Under the pieces are notes generated by a model that was not told the origin of the DNA, ran no database searches, and worked only from the letters and a program-made list of their open reading frames with translations. DNA of 64,000 nucleotides from NCBI RefSeq assembly GCF_900116415.1, contig NZ_FPAP01000002.1, positions 1,054,001 through 1,118,000 on the forward strand. The letters are read 5' to 3'. Source of the DNA: Chryseobacterium formosense. Lineage in GTDB: Bacteria; Bacteroidota; Bacteroidia; Flavobacteriales; Weeksellaceae. Positions 16,869 through 25,111 of this stretch are shown here, piece after piece (within the stretch, counting starts at the first letter, position 1; every line of letters starts with the position of its first letter). Made by a program: the position numbers and the translations under genes.

Positions 16869-17246
16869 ATGAAAATTCATCATATCGCCATTATATGTTC
16901 AGATTACGAAGTTTCAAAAGAATTCTATACGGATGTTTTAGGATTAAATATTATTCGTGAAGTGTATCGTGAAGAACGGCAGTCTTATAAACTGGATTTA
17001 GCAATTGGAGATCATTACGTGATTGAATTATTTTCATTTCCGAATCCTCCAAAACGTCCTTCAAGACCTGAATCTTGTGGTTTGAGGCATTTGGCTTTTT
17101 CTGTAGAAAACGTTGGTGAAAAACGCCAGGAATTGATTAATAAAGGTTTAGATTGTGAAACAATCCGCATCGATGAATTTACCGGAAAAGAGTTTTTCTT
17201 TACACAGGATCCGGATGATTTACCATTGGAATTCTATGAAATATAA
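16869..17246 (+). CDS. VOC family protein (glyoxalase/dioxygenase superfamily)
   Basis: 125 residues, one VOC domain of two beta-alpha-beta-beta-beta modules. Metal-ligand candidates are His4/His5 (MKIHHIAI), Glu in YVIELFSFP, His in GLRHLAFSVE and Glu in LPLEFYEI at the C-terminus. The ending DPDDLPLEFYE is typical of the YaeR/SMU1112c lactoylglutathione lyase-like subgroup. The substrate is unknown. It is translated closely behind the NTF2-like gene. Confidence 0.88.
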   Translation: MKIHHIAIICSDYEVSKEFYTDVLGLNIIREVYREERQSYKLDLAIGDHYVIELFSFPNPPKRPSRPESCGLRHLAFSVENVGEKRQELINKGLDCETIRIDEFTGKEFFFTQDPDDLPLEFYEI

Positions 17247-17320
17247 GTATGTACCAAATTCAAAATTCAATATTTAATGTTCAAAATTTGTAATTAATCT
17301 TGAATTTCAAACATCAAATT
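17247..17320. repeat. TTCAAA/TTGAAT-rich degenerate intergenic repeat
   Basis: About 70 bases between convergent genes, made of short related words (CAAATTCAAAATTCAA, TGTTCAAAATTTG, TTGAATTTCAAACATCAAATTC). It resembles the heptamer-periodic arrays elsewhere in the window but is more degenerate. No gene is seen. Confidence 0.5.
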
Positions 17321-17704
17321 CTAATGAGCGTACCCGGTAAAGAAACTCACCGCCATAATCGCCAGAACAATTGAAGAAATTACAACATACACGTAATCTT
17401 TTTCTTTCAGATAGCCGATTAATGCAAAGATAATTCTCATTAATGGTGTGAAAATCAGCATTAAGATTCCGAGTTGAATGATGGCCATTCCTTCGCCTTT
17501 GCAAAGCGTATCCCAAAAATGTCCCCAAACCTTTTCTGAAGACGTTCCCATGTCGAGCATCGTGTATTTTCGTGGCATTTTGAAACCTTCTGTAAAAAGC
17601 TTGATAAAACCAATCAGAGACGTTATAACCGATAAAATTACACCCAAACGGAGGAGATTTCCCACAGAACGGTTTAGATCTATATCAGTGAAGTTCTTTT
17701 TCAT
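17321..17704 (-). CDS. DUF1634 membrane protein
   Basis: 127 residues with three hydrophobic segments. The N-terminal DIDLNRSVGNLLRLGVILSV and the later GEGMAIIQLGILMLIFTPLMRIIFALIGY are characteristic of DUF1634. This family is typically encoded beside TSUP/TauE permeases, as here: the start overlaps the upstream permease stop by 4 bases, implying coupled translation and a common complex or pathway. Its biochemical role is unknown. Confidence 0.88.
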   Translation of the reverse strand: MKKNFTDIDLNRSVGNLLRLGVILSVITSLIGFIKLFTEGFKMPRKYTMLDMGTSSEKVWGHFWDTLCKGEGMAIIQLGILMLIFTPLMRIIFALIGYLKEKDYVYVVISSIVLAIMAVSFFTGYAH

Positions 17705-18531
17705 GAGAAATTGCTTCTAATACCGTTATACATCATGTAAACTGAAAGAATGGTGATCACAATAGCGAAGAAAGTCTTCAGTTTTTTCGTTTTTGAAACC
17801 ATCAAAGTTTTAGAACCTATAAAACTTCCGACAACCACACCTACCAAAACCGGTGCTACAATCACGGGAATAATTTCTCCTCTTTGGAAATAGATCAGTG
17901 AACTTGCAACCGCCGTTACGCCGATCATAAAATTACTTGTCGTTGTAGAAACTTTAAATGGAAGTCGCATCATATTGTCCATCGCCAAAACTTTCAAAGC
18001 TCCGGAACCGATTCCTAAAAGTCCGGACATTGCCCCTGCAAACATCATCATAAAGAATCCAGGAACGGTATTTCTCGCAGCATAGCTTTTTACGATACCT
18101 TTGTCTGGAAAAGTTCCGTATAGTTTCAATTTATCTTCTAAACTTCCTTTAATCAGGGTTTCCTGATGGTCGGGTTTACCTTTAAGATTTAAAATAACAG
18201 TCAGCAAAAGAATACTAGCGAAGATGATTCCAATGGTATTTGGATTCAGCATTCCGGAAACCAAAGCTCCTACAATAGCACCTGAAGTGGTGGCAATTTC
18301 AAGAAACATCCCGATTCGCATATTGGTAAACCCTTCTTTTACGAAAGCTACGGCAGCTCCGGAAGAAGTTCCTATTACCGAAATCAATGAAGCGCCAATT
18401 GCATAATGCATAGGAACACCGAAACCAAGCGTTAATAAAGGGATAATGATAACTCCTCCTCCCAAACCGGTGAGTGAACCCAAAAGTCCGGCTGAGATAG
18501 CGCCAAGAAAAAGAATAATAATCTCCGACAT
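17701..18531 (-). CDS. sulfite exporter TauE/SafE (TSUP) family permease
   Basis: 276 residues with about eight transmembrane segments. The duplicated TSUP motif is visible at the N-terminus (GLLGSLTGLGGGVIIIPLL) and in the second half (GAMSGLLGIGSGALKVLAM). TSUP permeases move sulfite, sulfoacetate, thiosulfate or related anions across the inner membrane; the substrate here is not determinable. It is first of a two-gene operon with the DUF1634 gene and is divergent from the DUF1543 gene, with only about 75 bases between them. Confidence 0.9.
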   Translation of the reverse strand: MSEIIILFLGAISAGLLGSLTGLGGGVIIIPLLTLGFGVPMHYAIGASLISVIGTSSGAAVAFVKEGFTNMRIGMFLEIATTSGAIVGALVSGMLNPNTIGIIFASILLLTVILNLKGKPDHQETLIKGSLEDKLKLYGTFPDKGIVKSYAARNTVPGFFMMMFAGAMSGLLGIGSGALKVLAMDNMMRLPFKVSTTTSNFMIGVTAVASSLIYFQRGEIIPVIVAPVLVGVVVGSFIGSKTLMVSKTKKLKTFFAIVITILSVYMMYNGIRSNFS

Positions 18532-18593
18532 GCTACAAATATAAAACTATTGCGGTTTTCGGGCAAACATTCATCCAAGATTATTTTTTGCCG

Positions 18594-18601
18594 TATTTTT
18601 G
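18594..18601 (+). promoter_or_regulatory. -7 promoter box TATTTTTG of the DUF1543 gene
   Basis: A perfect TAnnTTTG box ends 4 bases before the ATG at 18606. No clear -33 TTTG was found at 17-23 bases. If functional, the mRNA would start at or next to the start codon. Confidence 0.4.
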
Positions 18602-18605
18602 CACC

Positions 18606-19166
18606 ATGGAAACTTCTATGAAACTGTTTTACATGATCCTCGGAGCTACTCCGAAGGGCAGAAATATTGAGCAACATGACGTATTTTTCGGCATTGCAGA
18701 AAGTCTGAAAGATCTCGTCCCCGATATTAAAGAGTTCTGGAAAGAAGCAGACGGAAAAATTCATTTGGATGCTTATCAGGAAGTGAAATTTGCAGATGGT
18801 TTTGAAGTGAAAATTGTAGAAAAAGGAGAAAAGGCTTCTGAGAATCAACTGTACTTTATCAATTTAGGCGGATATAAAAAAGGATATTTTGAAGAGTTTC
18901 ACGAACAGCATTTGATGGTGGGAACTTCAATGGCTGAAATTGTGAAGAAGGCAAAACAAACTGAGTTTTACAAAACCATGGGTTTTGAAGGAGCTGTAAG
19001 TCACATCGACGATAAACACGGTGTTGATATTGATGATATTTTTAATGTAAATGATATTCTTCCCGAAAAAATGAAAGAAAAGTATTCTATTATTTTAACG
19101 AAATCTGATGAAGAAAATCAGGAAAATATAATGGGATTGGGATATTTGAAAATTGATAAAATATAA
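18606..19166 (+). CDS. DUF1543 domain-containing protein
   Basis: About 186 residues from ATG 18606; an in-frame ATG at 18618 (MKLFYMILGATPKGR) is also possible, while an upstream TTG at 18588 overlaps the promoter box. The protein contains two similar modules: residues about 10-80 (GATPKGRNIEQHDVFFGIAESLKDLVP) and about 85-180 (FINLGGYKKGYFEEFHEQHLMVGTSMAEIVKKAK), each with the G-x(4-5)-E-x-H signature of DUF1543. The function of the family is unknown. It is monocistronic. Confidence 0.85.
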   Translation: METSMKLFYMILGATPKGRNIEQHDVFFGIAESLKDLVPDIKEFWKEADGKIHLDAYQEVKFADGFEVKIVEKGEKASENQLYFINLGGYKKGYFEEFHEQHLMVGTSMAEIVKKAKQTEFYKTMGFEGAVSHIDDKHGVDIDDIFNVNDILPEKMKEKYSIILTKSDEENQENIMGLGYLKIDKI

Positions 19167-19294
19167 AATGTAAAGCACTATTCGCTGAGTAAAACACCTT
19201 TGTGAACTTAAAATATACACACAAATAGTAAAAAATCGTTGCGCAGATTGCGGTTAAATTAAATTTAAAATCTAATAAAAAATCAAAATAAAAA

Positions 19295-20404
19295 ATGAAA
19301 ATAGGAATTTTAGGTGGCGGTCAGTTAGGACGAATGCTGATTCAGGAAGCATTGAAATATGATGATGAATTTTATACTTTAGATCCGGCTTCAGATGCGC
19401 CTTGTCATAATATTTCATATTTTACACAAGGGAATTTCAATGATTATGATACCGTTTTAGAATTCGGAAAAGATAAAGATGTTGTCACGATTGAAATTGA
19501 GCATGTGAATGCAGATGCTTTGGCCGAACTTGAAAATCAGGGTGTCAAAGTTGTTCCGAATTCTCAGATTATTAAAACTATTCAGCAAAAGATTCTTCAG
19601 AAGAAATTTTATGAAGAAAACAATATTCCGAGTCCTGAATTTGAAATTATGGATGGAAGTTCAGACGAAATAAAAATGCCGCTTCCTTTCGTACAAAAAA
19701 TGAACACAGGAGGTTATGACGGAAAAGGAGTTCAGGTGATTCGTACGAATGAAGACATGAAAAACCTTTGGACTCAGGATTCCGTTCTGGAAAAACTGGT
19801 GGACATCGATAAAGAACTTTCGGTGATTGTTGCAAGAAACGAAAACGGAGAAACACAAACTTTTCCTGTAACGGAAATGGTGGCTGATCCGAAATTAAAC
19901 CTGCTTGATTTCAATGTTTGTCCGGTTCATTTAACGGAAGAAATTGAAGAGCAGATTGATTCTATTACTGAAAAATTCCTTGCAGCTGTAAATTCTCCGG
20001 GGCTTTTTGCGATTGAATTATTTTTAGATAAAAAAGGAAAAGTGTGGGTCAATGAAACGGCTCCGAGATTACACAATTCCGGACATCAAAGTCAGGAAGG
20101 AAATGCCAATTCACAGTTTGAGCAAATGTACCGTGTCGTAAAAAATCTTCCTTTGGCAGATACCGATGCTATTATTTACAGCGGAATGCTGAATTTGGTA
20201 GGAGCAGAAGGATTTTCAGGGAAAGTAATTTATGAAGGAATGGAAGAAGTTTTAAAGCTTCCGGAAACGTACATTCATCTTTATGGAAAGACAGAAACCA
20301 AGCCGGGAAGAAAAATGGGACACATCAATGTTCTCGCTGACTCCAGAGAAGAACTGATGGAGAAACTGATTCAGGTAAAAGCGATGGTGAGAGTGATTGC
20401 TTAA
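19295..20404 (+). CDS. purK: 5-(carboxyamino)imidazole ribonucleotide synthase PurK
   Basis: 369 residues, the standard length. It is an ATP-grasp enzyme that converts AIR, bicarbonate and ATP to N5-CAIR in de novo purine synthesis. It starts with the nucleotide-binding MKIGILGGGQLGRML; FVQKMNTGGYDGKGVQVI is the ATP-grasp glycine loop (about residues 131-148); WVNETAPRLHNSGHQS (about 250-265) carries the metal and substrate ligands. Its product is the substrate of PurE, encoded 2.5 kb downstream but not in the same operon. A strong hairpin terminator follows. Confidence 0.96.
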   Translation: MKIGILGGGQLGRMLIQEALKYDDEFYTLDPASDAPCHNISYFTQGNFNDYDTVLEFGKDKDVVTIEIEHVNADALAELENQGVKVVPNSQIIKTIQQKILQKKFYEENNIPSPEFEIMDGSSDEIKMPLPFVQKMNTGGYDGKGVQVIRTNEDMKNLWTQDSVLEKLVDIDKELSVIVARNENGETQTFPVTEMVADPKLNLLDFNVCPVHLTEEIEEQIDSITEKFLAAVNSPGLFAIELFLDKKGKVWVNETAPRLHNSGHQSQEGNANSQFEQMYRVVKNLPLADTDAIIYSGMLNLVGAEGFSGKVIYEGMEEVLKLPETYIHLYGKTETKPGRKMGHINVLADSREELMEKLIQVKAMVRVIA

Positions 20405-20421
20405 ACTGTTTAAAATATTGA

Positions 20422-20450
20422 AAAAGACTGCCCAAAAGCAGTCTTTTTTT
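20422..20450 (+). terminator. terminator after purK
   Basis: Stem AAAAGACTGC (20422-20431) / GCAGTCTTTT (20438-20447), 6-base loop and continuing T-tract. It lies between convergent genes and may end both. Confidence 0.85.
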
Positions 20451-20808
20451 ATTTTGAAACAATTTTCGGCAAATCAATTGTCCATTTTTTTTCGGTAGAA
20501 TTCCATAATAAATAAGGTCCTCCTAAACCGTCATCGTAAAACAATTCATAATTTCCTTTTTCATCTTTTGTATAAACAGGTTTTGAGTGATTGTCTTTTT
20601 CTAACCCTAATTGCTCCAAAGTCTGCCAATCATTTTCTTCAGGAAGTTTATAGCTGTTCTTTCGGTAGTTTTCGATGTTTTCAATGATTCCATTTCCAGT
20701 TTTTATATCCGATTTTCTGGTTATTTCTATAGGAAGATTCCAGTAAATGGTGATTGCTAAAATAATTAAAACGATTATTGATAGGGAGATGATGAGAGTT
20801 TTTTTCAT
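20449..20808 (-). CDS. hypothetical single-pass membrane protein
   Basis: 119 residues: one N-terminal transmembrane segment (residues about 5-25, LIISLSIIVLIILAITIYW) and a soluble domain with YRKNSYKLPEENDWQTLEQLGL and a C-terminal GPYLLWNSTEKKW. This arrangement recalls pilin-like or periplasmic small proteins, but no family could be assigned. The start codon shares one base with the stop of the upstream gene (TAATG), so it is translationally coupled to the JAMM-like protein. Confidence 0.7.
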   Translation of the reverse strand: MKKTLIISLSIIVLIILAITIYWNLPIEITRKSDIKTGNGIIENIENYRKNSYKLPEENDWQTLEQLGLEKDNHSKPVYTKDEKGNYELFYDDGLGGPYLLWNSTEKKWTIDLPKIVSK

Positions 20809-21623
20809 TATTTAATATCTTTCGCTTTTACAAGTGTATCTTTTTTATAATTGTAAATCATATATCCACCTACTATTGATGAATAAACAGAAAATTCTTC
20901 AAGTTTAGTAAATGGGGCATATAATCTGAAAGTACAAATATCGGTTGCTGAAATAAAAGGATTTGTTTTTAAATGGCTGTGTGTAGACATCGTCATTATG
21001 CTTCCTTCTGGCATTGCTGTCATTGTAGGGATCAATCTTGAATGAAATTTTTTGTTCGAGATAATATTTCCTTCTTTGTCTGTTACAAAAATATAATCAT
21101 TTCCAAAAGGAATAACATTAGATTCTGAAGCGCCTGTAATAATATAGTTTTTATAATTTGTTTCGAAAGGAATAGTAATAATATTCAGGCTAAAACCTTC
21201 AGGAGCGCCAACTTGATATTTAGGATCAGATAATTGTGAAATTAATTTTGCACGGATATTTTTCAATGCGGCCTCATCAGAATTCAAATTTCTTTGAGAT
21301 ATATTTTCTTTTACAGGTTTTTTAGAATTATTTTTAAAAGAATATTCTGCAATCACTAAACTTTTATCTTTATTTAAAATAACAGTTTTTACCGTATCAT
21401 TGCTTTTGTAAGTAATATACCCTCCAAAATTTTTACTTATTTTTTTATTTGCTCTTGCAAGGTCTGTAGATTGCCATGAAGAATTTTCTAATAAAAAAAG
21501 AAGGTTTCCCTCGGCTTTTATGGAATCAAGTTTTTTATTGATTTCAGAATCTGTGTATTTTATATCTTGAGCTAAATGTAATGATGAGATTAGTATTAAA
21601 ACTAAAAAAAATATTTGTTTCAT
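20808..21623 (-). CDS. secreted protein with JAMM/MPN-like metal motif
   Basis: 271 residues, with a signal peptide (residues 1-18, ending LHLAQ). Not recognised as a named family, but residues 215-228 read HSHLKTNPFISATD, which fits H-x-H-x7-S-x2-D, the zinc-binding signature of JAMM/MPN (RadC, Mov34) peptidases. A Glu at residue 206 (MPEGS) or further upstream could be the general acid/base. The strands around it (DYIFVTDKEGNII ... GGYMIYNY) fit a JAB-type fold. It would be periplasmic or extracellular, which is uncommon for the superfamily. Probably co-translated with the small membrane protein. Enzyme activity is inference. Confidence 0.65.
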   Translation of the reverse strand: MKQIFFLVLILISSLHLAQDIKYTDSEINKKLDSIKAEGNLLFLLENSSWQSTDLARANKKISKNFGGYITYKSNDTVKTVILNKDKSLVIAEYSFKNNSKKPVKENISQRNLNSDEAALKNIRAKLISQLSDPKYQVGAPEGFSLNIITIPFETNYKNYIITGASESNVIPFGNDYIFVTDKEGNIISNKKFHSRLIPTMTAMPEGSIMTMSTHSHLKTNPFISATDICTFRLYAPFTKLEEFSVYSSIVGGYMIYNYKKDTLVKAKDIK

Positions 21624-21671
21624 GGTTGTTAGGAATTAATATTATCCGAATTAAATTTATACAAAATTTTA

Positions 21672-22583
21672 TTAAACGTCCTCAATCTTTTTCCTTTTAA
21701 AAAACTCTTTATTATAATTAATAATAAAAACTCCGACGATAATCAAAACTGCCGCAATGATAAATTTAGCAGAAATTTTCTCATTTAAAATTAACCAGCT
21801 TAAAAATATAGAAATAATCGTATTGACGTAAGCTAAAATTGAAACCTGAACCGGAGAAACCCTCGTTAAAGCATAATGAAACGCAAAAAATGCTGCAACA
21901 GAACCGAAAACAGCGAGATAGATCATTGCTGAAATACTTTTTATGCTCCAATTTTCAAAGTTATACGATTCTGAGAACAGAAAAGCAAAGCAAAGCTGTA
22001 CAATTCCTGCAAAAATAAATTGGTAGAAAAGGTTGAGCGAGATATTACGGCTTTGAATATTCAGTTTTTTGGTGAAAATAGTTCCGGAAGCCCAACCTGC
22101 AATGGCGATGAAAAGATAGATAATTCCCATCCTGTAATCCGGATTTGCCATATCGGCTAAACCATCCCAGAAAATAAATAAAATTCCGCTAAAACAGAGT
22201 AAAACTCCCAAAAACGCTCTGATCGTAAATTTCTGCAATCCGATCGCAACACTTCCAAGAAAAACAACAATGGGCGAACAGGCGCTGATCAATGAAGTCA
22301 GGCTGCTCGTCATTTCTTCTTCAGCAACAGTCGTCATTCCGTTGGCTACAATCAGCATCAGCGTTGAAAATATAAGTTGATACCCTAAATTTTTCCAGCC
22401 AATCCATTTGAATTCATTTTTGCTTAAAAGAATCACCATCATAATCATGGCTGCCAGAAACTGACGAATTCCTGCCACAAACCAAGCCGGAATGGTTTCT
22501 ACGGCAACCCGAATGGCAAGAAATGTTGTGCCCCAGACGATGGCGACGGTAAAAATGGCTAATGTGAGTTTGTAATTCTTCAA
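21672..22583 (-). CDS. EamA-family (DMT) transporter
   Basis: About 303 residues if translation starts at the TTG at 22581-22583 (LKNYKLTLAIFTVAIVWG); the frame stays open to 22649, but that extension reads a dispersed repeat and is unlikely to be coding. About ten transmembrane helices form two EamA repeats, the first with VAIVWGTTFLAIRVAVETIPAW and the second with GWASGTIFTKKLN and GSVAAFFAFHYALTRVSP. DMT permeases export amino acids, nucleotides or other metabolites; the substrate is unknown. The gene is probably monocistronic, with C-terminal basic FFKRKKIEDV. Confidence 0.88.
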   Translation of the reverse strand: MKNYKLTLAIFTVAIVWGTTFLAIRVAVETIPAWFVAGIRQFLAAMIMMVILLSKNEFKWIGWKNLGYQLIFSTLMLIVANGMTTVAEEEMTSSLTSLISACSPIVVFLGSVAIGLQKFTIRAFLGVLLCFSGILFIFWDGLADMANPDYRMGIIYLFIAIAGWASGTIFTKKLNIQSRNISLNLFYQFIFAGIVQLCFAFLFSESYNFENWSIKSISAMIYLAVFGSVAAFFAFHYALTRVSPVQVSILAYVNTIISIFLSWLILNEKISAKFIIAAVLIIVGVFIINYNKEFFKRKKIEDV

Positions 22584-22870
22584 AGTATAGAGAAATGGGG
22601 CTGTAAAGATAAGATTTTCTTGTTGTGAATGGTCAATTTTGCGTCGCAAGTCAATTGTGAATTTACATATTCATTATCTGTCATGGTCGGATAATTTGGG
22701 TTTCTTTTGTTGAATGAAATGCCTTTGCGAACCATTAAAATATTAAGTGGTAAAAAAGCTTTGCGAATCTTTGTGTTAAAAACAAAGATGATGACAAATA
22801 GTGGCAATGAAATTAAATTTAAAATTCACAGCGAAGCAAATTGACAATTTACCATTCCCCATTCACTTCT
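22584..22870. repeat. non-coding gap with GTGAATT/TTGAC-family repeats
   Basis: About 290 bases between the divergent EamA and purE genes. It contains TTGTGAATGGTCAATTTTGC next to GTCGCAAGTCAATTGTGAA (22620-22665), and, in the second half, CACAGCGAAGCAAATTGACAATTTACCATTCCCCATTCAC (22829-22866, split here only for description). The same words recur near 31.9, 44.5 and 49 kb. No gene was supported in the middle part. Confidence 0.6.
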
Positions 22871-22878
22871 AAAATCCT

Positions 22879-22886
22879 TATCTTTG
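22879..22886 (+). promoter_or_regulatory. -7 promoter box TATCTTTG of purE
   Basis: A perfect TAnnTTTG, 24 bases before the purE ATG. It overlaps the TTG at 22884, which argues against that codon as the start. No clear -33 element was found. Confidence 0.45.
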
Positions 22887-22910
22887 AAGAATCTAATAAA
22901 CGAAAGAAAA

Positions 22911-23414
22911 ATGGTAGGAATCATCATGGGAAGTCAGAGCGACTTACCGATCATGGAACAGGCAGCAACTTTTTTAAAATCTCTGGATATTCCTTACGAA
23001 CTGACGGTTGTTTCGGCGCACAGAACTCCCGAAAGAATGTTCGATTATGCAAAAACAGCAAAAGAAAGAGGTCTTAAAGTAATTATTGCCGGAGCAGGCG
23101 GAGCGGCTCATCTTCCGGGAATGGTGGCAAGCTGTACAACTTTGCCGGTTATCGGGGTTCCGATTTTATCGAGCAATTCTATTGACGGATGGGATTCTGT
23201 TTTATCAATTTTGCAGATGCCGGGAGGAATTCCTGTCGCAACAGTTGCTCTGAACGGAGCTTTAAATGCTGGAATTTTAGCCACAAAAATTTTAGGAACT
23301 GCCGATGAAAAGATTGCTGAAAATCTTCAGAAATATCAGGATTCTTTGAAAGATAAAGTTTTAGGAACAGTAAATGACATCAAAAATCAGCATCCTAATC
23401 ATTTTGATCATTAA
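22911..23414 (+). CDS. purE: N5-carboxyaminoimidazole ribonucleotide mutase PurE
   Basis: 167 residues from ATG 22911. Class I PurE isomerises N5-CAIR (the PurK product) to CAIR. Signatures are [16 protein letters not shown] at the N-terminus (phosphate/ribose loop), [14 protein letters not shown] (catalytic His), [18 protein letters not shown] and [23 protein letters not shown] with the mobile loop. The presence of PurK in the same window agrees with the two-step bacterial route. A convergent hairpin terminator follows. Confidence 0.96.
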   Translation: MVGIIMGSQSDLPIMEQAATFLKSLDIPYELTVVSAHRTPERMFDYAKTAKERGLKVIIAGAGGAAHLPGMVASCTTLPVIGVPILSSNSIDGWDSVLSILQMPGGIPVATVALNGALNAGILATKILGTADEKIAENLQKYQDSLKDKVLGTVNDIKNQHPNHFDH

Positions 23415-23438
23415 AAGTGAACTGACTCAGATATAAAT

Positions 23439-23465
23439 AAACCTCACAACTCGTGAGGTTTATCT
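23439..23465. terminator. bidirectional terminator between purE and the DUF285 gene
   Basis: Stem AAACCTCAC (23439-23447) / GTGAGGTTT (23453-23461), 5-base loop; T-rich on the plus side and shared by two convergent genes. Confidence 0.75.
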
Positions 23466-23467
23466 TT

Positions 23468-25039
23468 TTACTTTTTAATGAATTTGAATGAATGTATTTT
23501 ATCTTTTGTGATGATTTGTAAAATGTAATTTCCAGGAACGAGACTATTTACATCAATATTTTCTTTATTTAAAATGTTCTGATCCAAAATTCGTCCGCTT
23601 GCATCAATAATTTTATAGCTTACATTTGAACTTTTTAAATTTTTGATATAAATAAAATCTGTAACAGGATTTGGGTAAATACTTACATTGTTTGAAAAAA
23701 TAGCTTCGTTAGTTTTTAATATACAACTTCCTAAGACATCTCCGGAAAATGTCCAGCCTTTACCGATGAGAATATTTCTTTTGGAAATGACATTGGCAGC
23801 ATATTGCATGGGCTGAAGGTTGGTAAATAGTACATTACCTGCTGTGTTGGAATTGTCTGCCCATCCTAAAAGTGTTGTGCTGTAATTTTCACAGTTCATC
23901 CCTGATCCTGCGAACATTCCGTTTGCATTTTCCAGGGAAGGAAGATTCCAGTTGCCGAGTGGTTGATTGAAAGACTGGGTCTGGCCAAACATTGATCCCA
24001 TTTTTTTCACTTTGCTCACATCCCACATCTCCAGAGGCTGATTAAATACCTGAGCATTAGAAAAGGTTCCATTCATATTTATTATTTCAGAGGTATCCCA
24101 ATTATCCAACGGCTGATTAAAAGCTCCTGTTGAAGAGAACATATTATTTATATGTCTAAAATTTGAAGTATTCCAGCTGTTAAGAGGTTGATTGTAAGTA
24201 TTGCAGGCAGTAAACATCCATGCCGCAGTGATAACATTGGAAACGTCCCAAGAGCTGATGTTTTGATTAAAAAGTCCTCTTCCTGCAAACATATAGCTGA
24301 TGTTAGTGGCAGCAGAAACATCCCAGTTATTCAGGTTGGGTGGATTGAATGCGGCAAGTGAGGGAGAATATATCTGCCCCGGAAGGTGCTGTAGAGCAAA
24401 CATAAAACTGAAATTCTGAATTGTTGATGTATCCCAGTTCTGCATAAAATCATTACCTGCGAAAGCATTTGCTCTGTAAAACATTAATGAAGCATCGGTA
24501 ACATTGCTCAAATTCGGTGAGTCTGTGGCGGTCATTTCCACTCTCTGGCAATTGGCAAATGCTGCATTCATAGAAGTCCATTCTATATTTCCCCACTGTT
24601 CAATGGTAAGAAGCTTATCTGCACTTCCTTTCATCTGTAATTGAGGTAAAAGAACATCTGCAGAAAAATCCATGATCTGATGTGTTGCAAATTTTATTTG
24701 TTGAAAGGTACCGTTTCCGTTTGAAACTCTTACACGGTATGTCGTATTTGATCCATCTTCTCTTACTGGAGTACCAAAATCAATTAAAATCTGACCGGTT
24801 GAGGTTACATTCTCCATAATCCCATGATGTTGAGGAAAACCAATTTCTTCCCATTGAATGGTGTAATTTGTTCCTGTTCCGGGAAACCATATCTGATTGG
24901 AAGTGGCTTGCGACGGTGCATCTACCGTTACAACAGGTGTTGATGTAATTCCGGGCTGCCAAACGGTGATGAATTCATTCTGAGCATTTGCTGTTTGCAT
25001 GAAAATAACAGAAATAAAAAGTAAAAGTCTTTTGAGCAT
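23468..25039 (-). CDS. BspA/DUF285-repeat surface protein with T9SS sorting domain
   Basis: 523 residues. A signal peptide (ending MQTANA) is followed by about 120 residues of novel N-terminal region. From about residue 180 to 400 there is an array of DUF285 repeats of about 25 residues, recognisable by FNQPL, W(D/N)(T/V)S and the MF turn (for example MFAGRGLFNQNISSWDVSN). The C-terminus is a type A T9SS sorting domain (SIYPNPVTDFIYI ... VPGNYILQIITKDKIHSFKFIKK). It should be carried through the T9SS and attached or released by PorU/PorV, encoded 7-14 kb away. The role, perhaps adhesion, is inferred from the repeat class. Confidence 0.9.
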   Translation of the reverse strand: MLKRLLLFISVIFMQTANAQNEFITVWQPGITSTPVVTVDAPSQATSNQIWFPGTGTNYTIQWEEIGFPQHHGIMENVTSTGQILIDFGTPVREDGSNTTYRVRVSNGNGTFQQIKFATHQIMDFSADVLLPQLQMKGSADKLLTIEQWGNIEWTSMNAAFANCQRVEMTATDSPNLSNVTDASLMFYRANAFAGNDFMQNWDTSTIQNFSFMFALQHLPGQIYSPSLAAFNPPNLNNWDVSAATNISYMFAGRGLFNQNISSWDVSNVITAAWMFTACNTYNQPLNSWNTSNFRHINNMFSSTGAFNQPLDNWDTSEIINMNGTFSNAQVFNQPLEMWDVSKVKKMGSMFGQTQSFNQPLGNWNLPSLENANGMFAGSGMNCENYSTTLLGWADNSNTAGNVLFTNLQPMQYAANVISKRNILIGKGWTFSGDVLGSCILKTNEAIFSNNVSIYPNPVTDFIYIKNLKSSNVSYKIIDASGRILDQNILNKENIDVNSLVPGNYILQIITKDKIHSFKFIKK

Positions 25040-25078
25040 ATCAATATTTTGTGAAATATAAAGGTACGAAAAATAAAA

Positions 25079-25103
25079 AAAAACTCACCAATTTGGTGAG
25101 TCT
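25079..25103 (-). terminator. terminator after yiaA (minus strand)
   Basis: Stem CTCACCA (25084-25090) / TGGTGAG (25094-25100) followed, on the minus strand, by a run of T (complement of 25073-25083). It serves the YiaA-family gene. Confidence 0.75.
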
Positions 25104-25111
25104 ATATTGTT

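Noticed and set aside
18432..18848. 138-codon minus-strand frame over the TSUP/DUF1543 gap
   Set aside because: It overlaps two conserved genes; sequence has no family features.
22584..22649. N-terminal extension of the EamA transporter
   Set aside because: It reads a dispersed GTGAATT-type repeat; no hydrophobic or conserved sequence.
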